A stretch of 33,329 bases of DNA. Source: Acidobacteriota bacterium (GTDB taxonomy: Bacteria > Acidobacteriota > Thermoanaerobaculia > Multivoradales > J023). The DNA lies in assembly GCA_003697015.1 (NCBI GenBank), contig RFGL01000258.1, positions 1 to 33,329 on the forward strand. Direction: 5' to 3'. The position numbers were made by a program, and so were the translations under genes. A model generated the notes under the pieces. That model saw only the letters and a program-made list of their open reading frames with translations, did no database searches and had not been told where the DNA came from. Positions 1 to 6,876 of this stretch are shown piece by piece (positions within the stretch are counted from its first letter, which is position 1; every line of letters begins with the position of its first letter).

Positions 1-344
1 CGCCCCCGGCTGCCCCCGCATTTTCGGGCGGCCGGCGGGGACGCTGCAGCGCGGCTGTCCGGGGGCGCGCAATCCCTTGTCTGAGCCGGCTCGATCCCCG
101 GCCGGGGGAAGAACAATAACTACAACGAATTCAAGAGTTTACGAAAATCTTCCGGGGTTGGCAAGGGGCTTGAAAACGAGCTGAGGCGTGAAGCGAAAAC
201 CTTTCACCGAAAGGGGGTGGGACGAGCGAGCGAGAGACCGATGAGAGAACCGGCGACAGGGGCATGAAGCCGGCCATAAATCGATAACGAGAACGCATCA
301 CCAATAACGCCCGTCCCATGCGGGCACGAACCAAGGAGAACGCC
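1..344. other. Intergenic region and leader upstream of the comEA-like gene
   Basis: No convincing gene is seen here. Positions 1-107 are very GC-rich and include the palindromes GAGCCGGCTC (83-92) and CCCCGGCCGGGG (96-107). Positions 108-310 are clearly richer in A/T than the rest of the window and purine-rich, as expected for a promoter and untranslated leader of the gene at 345. A small hairpin (CCTTT/AAAGG) lies at 200-214. I could not match a known riboswitch, and no clear -35/-10 pair stands out. A 71-codon open frame on the minus strand (131-346) has an atypical composition and is probably not a gene. Confidence 0.4.
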
Positions 345-707
345 ATGCAGACCTACCGTACCGTCCGCACCGTCTTGACCGCCATCTTCTTCCTCGCTCT
401 CGCCGCCGGCGCGCCGCTCGTCGCCGCCGACGTGCCCGAGGGTCAGGTCAACGTCAACACCGCCGACGCCGAGCAGCTCGCCCTGCTGCCGCGCATCGGC
501 CCGGCCCTGGCGGCGCGGATCATCGAGTTCCGCGAAGAGAACGGCCCCTTCGAGCAGGCCGAGGACCTGATCCTGGTGCGCGGCATCGGCGAGAAGACCT
601 TCGCCCTGATGGAGCGTTTCGTGGTGGTCGAGGGCGATACGACCCTGAGCGAGAAGGTGCGGCCGAGCATGCTCGAGAGCAGCACCGGCGACGAGAACGA
701 CCGCTGA
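345..707 (+). CDS. ComEA-like secreted helix-hairpin-helix DNA-binding protein
   Basis: This 120-residue protein has an N-terminal signal sequence (about residues 1-28, ending in ...LVAA) and then a compact helix-hairpin-helix domain. Two hairpins are visible: LPRIGP (about 56-61) and VRGIGE (about 82-87), preceded by VNVNTAD, the typical opening of ComEA domains. ComEA-family proteins bind double-stranded DNA outside the inner membrane, classically during competence. The start at 345 is chosen over the in-frame ATG at 318 because AAGGAG lies at 333-338 at good spacing and because the signal peptide then begins normally. The C-terminal ~30 residues are hydrophilic and look disordered. A pseudopilin gene follows, which fits a DNA-uptake or type IV pilus context. 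Many bacteria carry short ComEA-like proteins without competence, so the exact role is uncertain. Confidence 0.85.
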   Translation: MQTYRTVRTVLTAIFFLALAAGAPLVAADVPEGQVNVNTADAEQLALLPRIGPALAARIIEFREENGPFEQAEDLILVRGIGEKTFALMERFVVVEGDTTLSEKVRPSMLESSTGDENDR

Positions 708-794
708 TCCCCTTCCCTTCCCCTCGCCGGGGCGATGCCGCCGCGTCGCCCCGGCCTTTTCCCGGAGCCAACCCCATGCTCAGGAGATCCCGAC

Positions 795-1427
795 ATGCGT
801 GCAGAATCCCACTCCAGCGTTTCCCCCGGGCGTCGCGGTCGGCGTGGCCTCACCCTGATCGAAATCCTCGTCGCCCTGACCCTGATCCTCCTCATCGCCG
901 GCCTCGGCGTGCCCTCCCTGCTCTCCTGGAGCCGGGCCCTGCGCCTGCGCATGGCCGCTTCGGAGGTGGTGGCGGCGATGCAGGCGGCGAGGCTCTACGC
1001 CGTCCGCCAGCAGCGCAACGTGGCGCTCAGATTCCGCACCGCCGAGGACGGCGGCGTCAGCTACGTGCTCTACCGCGACGGCGATGGCGACGGGGTACGC
1101 AACGACGACCTGGCGCGCGGCCGTGATCCCCAGGTCGGCGGCCCGCGCAGCCTGAGCCACTTCGGCCGGCTGGTGCGCTTCGGCTTCCCCCCCGGCGTCG
1201 TGCCGGTCGACCCGGGAACCGGTCGTCCCCTCGAGCGGCTCGAGGATCCGATCCGCTTCAACCGCTCCGACCTCGCCTCCTGGAGCCCCCTCGGCACCGC
1301 CACCCCGGGCTCGATCTACCTCACCGACGGCGCCAGCGGCCTGGTGGCGGTGCGCGTCAACCACCGGGCCGGCCGCATGCGGGTGCTGGTCTACGACGCC
1401 GGCACCGGCACCTGGCGGCGGGATTGA
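795..1427 (+). CDS. GspH/FimT-type pseudopilin (type II secretion or type IV pilus)
   Basis: The 210-residue protein begins with a 18-residue basic leader followed by a class III (prepilin) signal: RRG/LTLIEILVALTL, with cleavage expected after Gly18 and the conserved Glu at mature position +5. The hydrophobic helix runs to about residue 42. Next comes AASEVVAAMQAARLYAVRQQR, the typical GspH/FimT helix, and a beta-rich C-terminal domain. Position +1 is Leu rather than the common Phe. Members are minor pilins processed by PilD and assembled at pseudopilus or pilus tips. The ATG at 795 is preceded by AGGAG at 782-786 and is preferred over the upstream in-frame ATG at 735, which would give an unusual 38-residue leader. 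No other secretion or pilus genes are in the window. Confidence 0.88.
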   Translation: MRAESHSSVSPGRRGRRGLTLIEILVALTLILLIAGLGVPSLLSWSRALRLRMAASEVVAAMQAARLYAVRQQRNVALRFRTAEDGGVSYVLYRDGDGDGVRNDDLARGRDPQVGGPRSLSHFGRLVRFGFPPGVVPVDPGTGRPLERLEDPIRFNRSDLASWSPLGTATPGSIYLTDGASGLVAVRVNHRAGRMRVLVYDAGTGTWRRD

Positions 1428-1432
1428 GCGGC

Positions 1433-1816
1433 CTACCGCCGGTCGATGGGGCGCAGCTCGCGGCCGAGAGGGAGGAGGGACATCGGCACCAGTTTGAGGT
1501 GTTGCCAGGCGAAGGGGATGCCGATGATGGTGACCGCCAGGACCGCCGCGTGGACGATGTGGAGGAGGGCGATCTCCCAGCCGAAGAAGACCAGCCACAG
1601 GACGTTGAAGACCAGGCGCAGGCAGCTGTCGGCGTCCTCGCGGACCACCAGCTCCTTGCCGAAGGGGGCGAAGGTCGCCACCCCGAGCTTCATCGACTGG
1701 ATGCCGAAGGGAATCCCGACGATGGTCAGGCACAGGCCGAGGCCGCCGATGATGTAGCCCAACCCCGACAGCAGGCCCCCGAAAATCAACCAGATGACGT
1801 TTCCGATCAGCGACAT
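1433..1816 (-). CDS. yccF: YccF-family (DUF307) small inner-membrane protein
   Basis: A 127-residue polytopic membrane protein made of two similar halves. Each half contains the DUF307 signature: NVIWLIFGG...IVGIPFG in the first and NVLWLVFFGWEIAL...IIGIPFAWQHLKL in the second. Four hydrophobic segments are visible. The length and the two-fold repeat match E. coli YccF, whose biochemical role is not established. GAGGAGG lies 5 bases before the ATG on the minus strand. The gene converges with the pseudopilin gene (5 bases between stops) and lies downstream of arfB with a 45-base gap, so it may be co-transcribed with arfB. Confidence 0.9.
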   Translation of the reverse strand: MSLIGNVIWLIFGGLLSGLGYIIGGLGLCLTIVGIPFGIQSMKLGVATFAPFGKELVVREDADSCLRLVFNVLWLVFFGWEIALLHIVHAAVLAVTIIGIPFAWQHLKLVPMSLLPLGRELRPIDRR

Positions 1817-1861
1817 GTAGCCTCCTCAGTTTGGTGGGGCCGCGGCGCTCGCGGCATCTCG

Positions 1862-2287
1862 CTAGCCCTCCACCTCCCAACGCCGCCGGCGCTCGCTCTT
1901 GAGCCGGCTCCGGCGGCGTTTCGTCTCCAGCCGGCGGCGCCTGGCCGCCGCCGGGGTACGGGTGGGGCGCCGCGGCGTCTCCTCCGCCAGGGCGTCGCGC
2001 AGCAGCTCGACGAAGCGCTCGATCGCCAGCTGGCGGTTGCGCCGCTGGGAGCGGTGCTTCTGCACGTGCAGCCACAGCACCCCGTCCTTGGTGATGCGGG
2101 TGGGCAAACGCTGGTGGAGGCGCTGCCGTTGCGCCGGCGTCAGGCTCGGCGAGCCGGCGACGTCGAAACGCAGGGTGATGCGACTCGCCACCTTGTTGGC
2201 GTGTTGGCCACCGGGGCCGGCGCTCCTCGAGGTGAGAAAGCTCAACTCCGCTTCGTCGATCTGCAGCTGCGGAGTGATCTCGATCAT
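1862..2287 (-). CDS. arfB: Alternative ribosome-rescue factor ArfB (GGQ peptidyl-tRNA hydrolase)
   Basis: The protein (141 residues) contains the release-factor catalytic loop AGPGGQHANK near residues 24-33, where GGQ hydrolyses peptidyl-tRNA. It has a long, very basic C-terminal tail (about residues 105-141, rich in Arg/Lys) that in ArfB/YaeJ enters the empty mRNA channel of stalled ribosomes. The start at 2287 gives MIEITPQL, which lines up residue for residue with the N-terminus of the E. coli family; it has GGAG seven bases upstream. An in-frame ATG at 2308 would add seven residues and is less likely. Lack of a codon-recognition domain and the short length separate it from RF1/RF2. It diverges from the M14 peptidase gene. 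Confidence 0.93.
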   Translation of the reverse strand: MIEITPQLQIDEAELSFLTSRSAGPGGQHANKVASRITLRFDVAGSPSLTPAQRQRLHQRLPTRITKDGVLWLHVQKHRSQRRNRQLAIERFVELLRDALAEETPRRPTRTPAAARRRRLETKRRRSRLKSERRRRWEVEG

Positions 2288-2302
2288 CGCCGGCTCCGGC
2301 GC

Positions 2303-2309
2303 TATCATA
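2303..2309. promoter_or_regulatory. Near-symmetric divergent -10 element between arfB and the M14 peptidase gene
   Basis: The 7 bases TATCATA read TATCAT on the plus strand (2303-2308) and TATGAT on the minus strand (2309-2304). Each is a good TANNNT hexamer, 14 bases before the plus ATG at 2323 and 16 bases before the minus ATG at 2287. The two start codons are only 35 bases apart, so both -10 elements must overlap. No clear -35 is visible either way. Confidence 0.5.
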
Positions 2310-2322
2310 CCGCCGCCGGACG

Positions 2323-3354
2323 ATGACCATCGAGCTCCCCATCGACGCCATCCTCGCCACGGCGCCGGCGCCGCCGCGGCGCGGCGCGGTGATCGGTCGC
2401 TCGCGCCAGGCGCGACCGATCTACGGCTACGTCTTCGGCCGCGGGCCGCTCCAGGTCAGCCTGATCGGCGGCTGCCACGCCGACGAGCCGGTCGGGCCGG
2501 CGATGCTCGAGGGGCTGATCACCTGGCTCGCCGGCAGCGGCAGGGATCACCCCCTGCTCGAGCGCGCCACCCTCCGCCTGGTGCCCCACGTCAATCCCGA
2601 CGGGGCGGCGGCCAACGCCCGGTGGAGCGAGCGCACGGTCGAGCTCGAGGACGGCGGCCGGGGATACGAGCTGGCGAGCTACCTGCGCCACGCGGTGCGG
2701 GAGCCGCCCGGCGACGACGTCGAGTTCGGCTTTCCGCGCTCCCCCGAAGACCGCGGCGCGCGGCCGGAGAACCTGGCGGTGGCCGCCTTCCTGCGCCCCG
2801 CCGCCCCCTTCGCCCTCCACGCCAGCTTCCACGGCATGGCCTTCGCCGCCGGGCCGTGGTTCCTGCTCGAGCGCGGCTGGGCCGAGCGCACCGCCGGCAT
2901 GCGGCAGCGCCTGCGCGCCCGCGTCCGCGCTCTCGGCTACCGTCTCCACGACGTCGACCGCGGCGGCGAGAAGGGCTTCCACCGCATCGACGAAGGCTTC
3001 ACCAGCCGTCCCGACTCGCGCGCCATGGCGGCCTACTTCGACCAGCGGGGGGATCCCTCGACGGCGCGCCTCTTCCGCCCCAGCTCGATGGAATTCGTCC
3101 GCTCCCTGGGCGGCGATCCCCTCACCCTGGTCTCCGAGATGCCCCTCTTCCTGCTCCCCGCCTCCCTCTACCGCCCGGGCGAAATCCGGCCGCCGGCGAT
3201 CGCCGAGCTCACCGCCCTGGCCCGGGCCGGCGACGACGACCGCCTGCGCCGGCAGGCCGCCGAGCTCGGCGTCCGCCCGATGCCGATCGCCGACCAGATG
3301 CGCCTGCAACTGGCCTACCTCGACGAGGCGCTGCGCCTCGTCGGGCGGACCTGA
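2323..3354 (+). CDS. M14-family zinc carboxypeptidase-like protein
   Basis: A 343-residue cytoplasmic protein (no signal peptide) of the zinc-carboxypeptidase fold. The zinc motif HxxE is seen as GGCHADEPVGP (His52, Glu55). It is followed by LVPHVNPDG (about 87-94), typical of M14 enzymes, the candidate third zinc ligand in HASFHG (166-171), and a C-terminal SEMP in which the Glu is the probable catalytic base. The family removes C-terminal residues from peptides or acts on gamma-linked or acylated amino acids; the substrate cannot be read from the sequence. The C-terminal ~65 residues are a helical extension. The gene stands alone on the plus strand and shares its promoter region with arfB. 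Confidence 0.8.
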   Translation: MTIELPIDAILATAPAPPRRGAVIGRSRQARPIYGYVFGRGPLQVSLIGGCHADEPVGPAMLEGLITWLAGSGRDHPLLERATLRLVPHVNPDGAAANARWSERTVELEDGGRGYELASYLRHAVREPPGDDVEFGFPRSPEDRGARPENLAVAAFLRPAAPFALHASFHGMAFAAGPWFLLERGWAERTAGMRQRLRARVRALGYRLHDVDRGGEKGFHRIDEGFTSRPDSRAMAAYFDQRGDPSTARLFRPSSMEFVRSLGGDPLTLVSEMPLFLLPASLYRPGEIRPPAIAELTALARAGDDDRLRRQAAELGVRPMPIADQMRLQLAYLDEALRLVGRT

Positions 3355-3390
3355 CCCCCTCCCCTTCCCCCCGCCGCTCTCAGGTGCGCT

Positions 3391-3438
3391 ATTCAGGTGC
3401 CAGGGTATTCGCCGGCATTCAGGTGCCAGGGTATTCGC
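3391..3438. repeat. Tandem pair of a 22-bp dispersed repeat (CCTGGCACC family)
   Basis: Two identical 22-base copies lie at 3391-3412 and 3417-3438, separated by CGGC. Read on the minus strand each is GCGAATACCCTGGCACCTGA plus AT. The right copy overlaps an inverted repeat GCAAAT-CGTTT-ATTTGC (3437-3453) in an A/T-rich patch. Related copies occur at 21874-21896 and 22930-22951. The rest of the gap (3355-3601) shows no gene or clear promoter. Confidence 0.8.
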
Positions 3439-3601
3439 AAATCGTTTATTTGCAACAAGATATACGACCTTGAGCCCCGGGGGACCACCGCGCGCCGCCG
3501 GCGCCCATCCTCCACCGCCTCCGGGGCGAGATTCTGCCGGCTGGAGATTCGGCCGGCTGCGGGTGCGCAGCGGGAGGCTGGTGAAGAAGACGGGCCAGGG
3601 T

Positions 3602-4285
3602 CTACGCCGCCAGCAACGGATGCTCGCGCGCGGCGCGCTCGAGGTCGGGGTAGACCCAGTCGGCGCCGGCGCGGGCCAGGGCGCCGGGGGTGGCGAAGCC
3701 GGTGGCGACGGCGAGGCTGGGGATGCCGGCGGCGCGGGCGCAGTCGACGTCGCGGTGGCTGTCGCCGATGATCAGGGCGTCGGCGGGGGCGAAGCGGCGG
3801 CCGGTGGTGGCGGCGGCGCGATCGAGAGCGACCGGTGCCAGCTGGCGGCGGTCGACGCCGTCGTCGCCGAAGGCACCGAAGGGGAAGAAGCGGTCGAGGT
3901 CGAATCGGCCGAGCTTGACCTGGGCGGTGGCCTGCCAGTTGCCGGTCAGGAGGCCGATGGCGACGTCGTCGCGCTCGGCCAGGCGTTCGAGCAGCGGCAC
4001 GACGCCGGGCAAGAGCTCCATCCTGTCGCGCTCGAGGCCGGCGGCGAGACGCCGGCGGTAGGCCTCGCGCATCTCCGGCAGGCGGGCGAGGATGGCGCCG
4101 TCGTCGAGACCGAGGGGGCGCACCAGCTCGAGCACGATCTGCGGGTCGGTCTTGCCGGCGAAGCGGAAGCCGTCGACCGGCGCGTGACCGCCGAAGACCT
4201 CGGTCAGCGCCCCGGTGAAGAGATCGCGCACCTGCACGCCGCAGCGCAGCAGGGTGCCGTCGACGTCGAAGAGGATGAGCTTCAC
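3602..4285 (-). CDS. HAD-superfamily phosphatase (phosphoglycolate-phosphatase-like)
   Basis: A 227-residue haloacid-dehalogenase hydrolase. Motif I is FDVDGTLL at the N-terminus, with nucleophile and acid/base Asp (residues 7 and 9 from the chosen start). Motif II is in GLLTGNW, the Lys in VKLGRF is the probable motif III, and motif IV is IIGDSHRDVDCARAAG. A helical cap follows motif I (about residues 18-85), typical of subclass I enzymes such as phosphoglycolate or beta-phosphoglucomutase-type phosphatases. I chose the GTG at 4285 because TAGAGT ends eight bases before it, matching other leaderless-looking starts here, and because HAD proteins usually begin just before motif I. A GTG at 4303 is the alternative (233 residues). 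Substrate unknown. It follows the crotonase gene by 51 bases but appears to have its own promoter. Confidence 0.85.
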   Translation of the reverse strand: MKLILFDVDGTLLRCGVQVRDLFTGALTEVFGGHAPVDGFRFAGKTDPQIVLELVRPLGLDDGAILARLPEMREAYRRRLAAGLERDRMELLPGVVPLLERLAERDDVAIGLLTGNWQATAQVKLGRFDLDRFFPFGAFGDDGVDRRQLAPVALDRAAATTGRRFAPADALIIGDSHRDVDCARAAGIPSLAVATGFATPGALARAGADWVYPDLERAAREHPLLAA

Positions 4286-4293
4286 GACCGCCG

Positions 4294-4299
4294 ACTCTA
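4294..4299 (-). promoter_or_regulatory. -10 hexamer TAGAGT of the HAD gene
   Basis: On the minus strand TAGAGT ends 8 bases before the GTG at 4285, in the context GGTAGAGTCGGCGGTCGTGA. This is almost the same string as at the first sigma-factor gene (23615-23632), supporting a shared, near-leaderless promoter type. Confidence 0.45.
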
Positions 4300-4336
4300 C
4301 CACCGTCCCTGCGCCCGCCCCCGCGGCGGCGGGGGG

Positions 4337-5152
4337 TCAGCGCCAGCGCGGCGGTTTCTTGGTCTCGAGGAAGGTGGCGATGCCGTGCCGGCAGTCGGCG
4401 GTGGCACGGGCTTCGGCGTTGGCCGCCGCGGCGCGGGTCATGGCCTCCTCCAGCGGCCGTCCGAAGACCTCGAGCAACAGGCGCTTGGTGCGGGCGATCG
4501 ACTCCGAGCTGGCGCGCTCGAGGATGCCGCTGGCCAGCGCCCTGCCGGCGGCGTGGAGCTCGGCCGCCGGCACCACCCGATTGACCAGGCCGACGTCGAG
4601 CGCTCGCCGGGCGTCGATCAGCTGCGGGTCGAGCAGCAGCTCGCGCAGGTCCCGCCCCCTGAGCCGCAGGGGCAGGAAGGTCGCCACCAGTGCGGCGACG
4701 AAGCCGATCCGCACCTCGCTGTACATGAAGCGCGCGTCGTCGGCGGCGACGACGTAGTCGTGGGCGGTGGCGATGCCGCAGCCGCCGGCGATGCAGGAGC
4801 CGTGCACCAGCGCGATGGTCAGCGCCTCCTGGCGCAGGATGGAGGCGAAGAGCCCCTCGAGGCGCTCGGAGTCCTCTCGGTTCTGCTCCGGCCCGGCCTC
4901 GGCCAGGCTCTGCAGGTAGGCCAGGTCGGCGCCGGCGGAGAAGTGCTTGCCCTGCCCCGAGAGCAGCACCGCGCGGACGCCCTCGGAGCGCAGGTCGTGG
5001 CGATAGAGGGCGATGATCTCGTCGACCATCTGCGGCGACAGGGCGTTGGCCTTCCGGGGATTGGCCAGCTCCACCCACAGCAGGTCGTCGTCGCGGCGCA
5101 GGCGAAGCGCCTCGAAGCGGCGATCGAAGCCCACCGGCGATTCAGTCGTCAT
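4337..5152 (-). CDS. Enoyl-CoA hydratase/isomerase family protein (methylglutaconyl-CoA hydratase-like)
   Basis: A 271-residue crotonase. The CoA and oxyanion-hole segments are clear: NPRKANALS, HFSAGADL and HGSCIAGGCGIATAHD. The second catalytic Glu is kept in MYSEVRIGF, but the position of the first (E in the usual GGGCEL) is Gly. Replacement of that Glu together with the SEVRIGF segment is what I recall for bacterial methylglutaconyl-CoA and isohexenylglutaconyl-CoA hydratases (LiuC/AtuE type) of leucine and acyclic terpene breakdown. The neighbours agree: the gene overlaps the AtuA C-domain gene by 11 bases, and a carboxyltransferase of the same pathway type lies further upstream. The exact substrate is inference. 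Confidence 0.85.
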   Translation of the reverse strand: MTTESPVGFDRRFEALRLRRDDDLLWVELANPRKANALSPQMVDEIIALYRHDLRSEGVRAVLLSGQGKHFSAGADLAYLQSLAEAGPEQNREDSERLEGLFASILRQEALTIALVHGSCIAGGCGIATAHDYVVAADDARFMYSEVRIGFVAALVATFLPLRLRGRDLRELLLDPQLIDARRALDVGLVNRVVPAAELHAAGRALASGILERASSESIARTKRLLLEVFGRPLEEAMTRAAAANAEARATADCRHGIATFLETKKPPRWR

Positions 5153-5486
5153 CGAGCAACTCCTCCGGCACCTCGATCTCCATCAACAGCAGACCCTGGC
5201 CGTGGGTCTTGCCCTGGGCATCGATCTTCAGGCTCTCGGTACCGCCCCCGCCGAGGGCATCGTGGAGGATGAAGTTCAGAGCGTGGAGATTGGGCACTTC
5301 GTAGCGCTCCACCTCGCCCCGGCAGATGGCGTGGAAATGCGCCTTGACCCGCTCGGCGGTGACCTGGCGCAGGAGCACCTCGTAGAAGCGCGGGTGATCG
5401 GCGATCAGGCCGACGTTGGAGGCATCGCCCTTGTCGCCGGAGCGGGCGTGGGCGATGCGCCAGAGCGGCACCTTCCTCACCTTCAT
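5142..5486 (-). CDS. AtuA-like C-terminal domain protein (ferredoxin-fold)
   Basis: A 114-residue stand-alone protein matching the C-terminal domain of AtuA. Its signature is IAHARSGDKGDASNVGLIA near the N-terminus, then AICRGEVERYEVPNLHALNF and the Gly-rich LGGGGTESLKID. In Pseudomonas AtuA this domain is fused to the large DUF1446 domain; here it is a separate gene whose ATG overlaps the stop of the large-domain gene by 4 bases (ATGA) and whose end overlaps the crotonase start by 11 bases. The three genes are therefore translationally coupled. The reaction of AtuA has not, to my knowledge, been defined, though it is needed for acyclic terpene use. Confidence 0.85.
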   Translation of the reverse strand: MKVRKVPLWRIAHARSGDKGDASNVGLIADHPRFYEVLLRQVTAERVKAHFHAICRGEVERYEVPNLHALNFILHDALGGGGTESLKIDAQGKTHGQGLLLMEIEVPEELLDDD

Positions 5487-6850
5487 GCCTCCTCCACCGT
5501 CACCCGGAGGTGGTCTTCGACCTCCTCCCGCGCCAGCAGGGCCGGCCAGTAGGCCACCACCCGCTGGGGCTTGGGACGGCCGCCGGCGAAGCCGGTGACG
5601 CCGGGGGGGCCGGAGGTGACCAGCGGCGCCAGCTCCTTGCCGAACCGCTCGACCTTGGCGTAGTCCGGGTCGCGGACGCCGATGCGCAAGACCACCTCCG
5701 GCGGATCCTCCGGCGGCGGCAGGATGCCCGGCAGGCAGGCGCCGGCGGCGAGGATCTCGACCTCGCGGTGGGCGGGGTCGAAGATCACCCCGGCCCGTTC
5801 CAGCCGCCGCCAGACGACGTCGGCGCAGAGGCGTGCCTTCTCCACCGCCCGCGGCCCGGAGACGGTCAACGTGCCGGTGGTCTTGTAGCCCGCCAGATAG
5901 GAAGCCGAGACCTTCAGGTAGGGGGTCTTGGGACGGCCGCGGATGCCGTGGACCCGCACCCGGTCCGGGCCTTCCTGCTCGAGCTGGATGGAGGTGAAGT
6001 CGGCGGTGACGTCGGGGGTGACGTAGGTCGTCGGATCCCCCATCTCATAGAGCAGCTGCTCGGCGACGGTGTCGACCGTCACCATGCCGCCGGTGCCCGG
6101 GTGCTTGGTGACCACGAAGCTGCCGTCGGCGTAGCCCTCGACCAGCGGATAGCCGACGTTCCACAGATCCGGCACTTCCCAGAAACGGGTGAAATTGCCG
6201 CCGGTGCACTGGGGCCCGCACTCGATGACGTGGCCGGCGATGGTGCCGGCGGCGAGGCGATCCCAGTCCCCCGGCTGCCAGCCGTGCTCGTGCATCAACG
6301 GCGCCAGCGCCAGGGCGGTGTCGGTGACCCGGCCGCAGAGCACGATCAAGGCGTCCTGGCGCAGGGCCTCGATCACCGGTTCGGCGCCGAGGTAGGCGTT
6401 GGCGCTCGACATCTTCTCCAGGTGGGCGGCGATCGGCTCGCCGGTGTCCATGTTCTCGAAGCGGTGGCCGCGCGCCACCAGCTCCGGCAGGCGCGGCAGC
6501 AGGTCGTCCCCCTCCACCACCCCCACCCGTACGCCGGAGAGGCCGAGCTCGCGCGCCACCGCGAAGATCTGCTGGCGGCAGGCCTGGGGGTTGAGGCCGC
6601 CGGCGTTGGTCAGCACCCGCACCCGGCGTTGGTGGAGCTCGGGCAGGACGGCGCGGATGAAGTCGATGAAATCCCGGGCATAGCCCGCCGACGGATCGCG
6701 CAGCTTCTGGCGCATCATGATCGAGATGGTGACCTCGGCCAGGTAGTCCATCCCCAGATAGTCGATGTCGCCGCCGCGCAGCAGGGCGATCGGGGCGTCG
6801 ACGTTGTCGCCCCAGAAGCCTTGACCGTTGCCGATGCGGACGATTTTCAT
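5483..6850 (-). CDS. atuA: AtuA N-terminal domain protein (DUF1446)
   Basis: A 455-residue protein of the acyclic-terpene-utilization AtuA family. It starts MKIVRIGNGQGFWGDN, followed by GDIDYLGMDYLAEVTISI, VLTNAGGLNP, the Gly-rich GHVIECGPQCTGGNF, and YPLVEGYADGSFVVTKHPGTGG, all typical of the DUF1446 domain. AAGG lies about eight bases before the ATG at 6850. Longer frames further upstream lie inside the SGNH gene and are not real. Partner domain and crotonase are directly downstream with overlapping ends. The family occurs with biotin-dependent acyl-CoA carboxylases, crotonases and acyl-CoA dehydrogenases. Likely substrates are CoA thioesters of branched or isoprenoid acids, but the chemistry is unknown. 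The symbol is given for the domain match only; the two-gene split differs from Pseudomonas. Confidence 0.88.
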   Translation of the reverse strand: MKIVRIGNGQGFWGDNVDAPIALLRGGDIDYLGMDYLAEVTISIMMRQKLRDPSAGYARDFIDFIRAVLPELHQRRVRVLTNAGGLNPQACRQQIFAVARELGLSGVRVGVVEGDDLLPRLPELVARGHRFENMDTGEPIAAHLEKMSSANAYLGAEPVIEALRQDALIVLCGRVTDTALALAPLMHEHGWQPGDWDRLAAGTIAGHVIECGPQCTGGNFTRFWEVPDLWNVGYPLVEGYADGSFVVTKHPGTGGMVTVDTVAEQLLYEMGDPTTYVTPDVTADFTSIQLEQEGPDRVRVHGIRGRPKTPYLKVSASYLAGYKTTGTLTVSGPRAVEKARLCADVVWRRLERAGVIFDPAHREVEILAAGACLPGILPPPEDPPEVVLRIGVRDPDYAKVERFGKELAPLVTSGPPGVTGFAGGRPKPQRVVAYWPALLAREEVEDHLRVTVEEA

Positions 6851-6876
6851 GACACGCCTTCTCTCTCCGCCGTCGA

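Noticed and set aside
131-346. 71-codon minus-strand frame in the leader of the comEA-like gene.
   Set aside because: No ribosome site, no family resemblance, and it overlaps the signal-peptide region of the comEA-like gene. It lies in A/T-rich sequence more likely to be promoter and leader.
780-2360. Long minus-strand frame covering the pseudopilin, yccF and arfB.
   Set aside because: It is antisense or out of frame to three genes with clear family motifs, and its composition (Pro/Arg/Ala-rich) is that of a shadow frame.
3391-3438. Two identical 22-base repeats considered as a CRISPR fragment.
   Set aside because: Only two units with a 4-base spacer, and related copies occur elsewhere as single elements. 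No cas gene is present.
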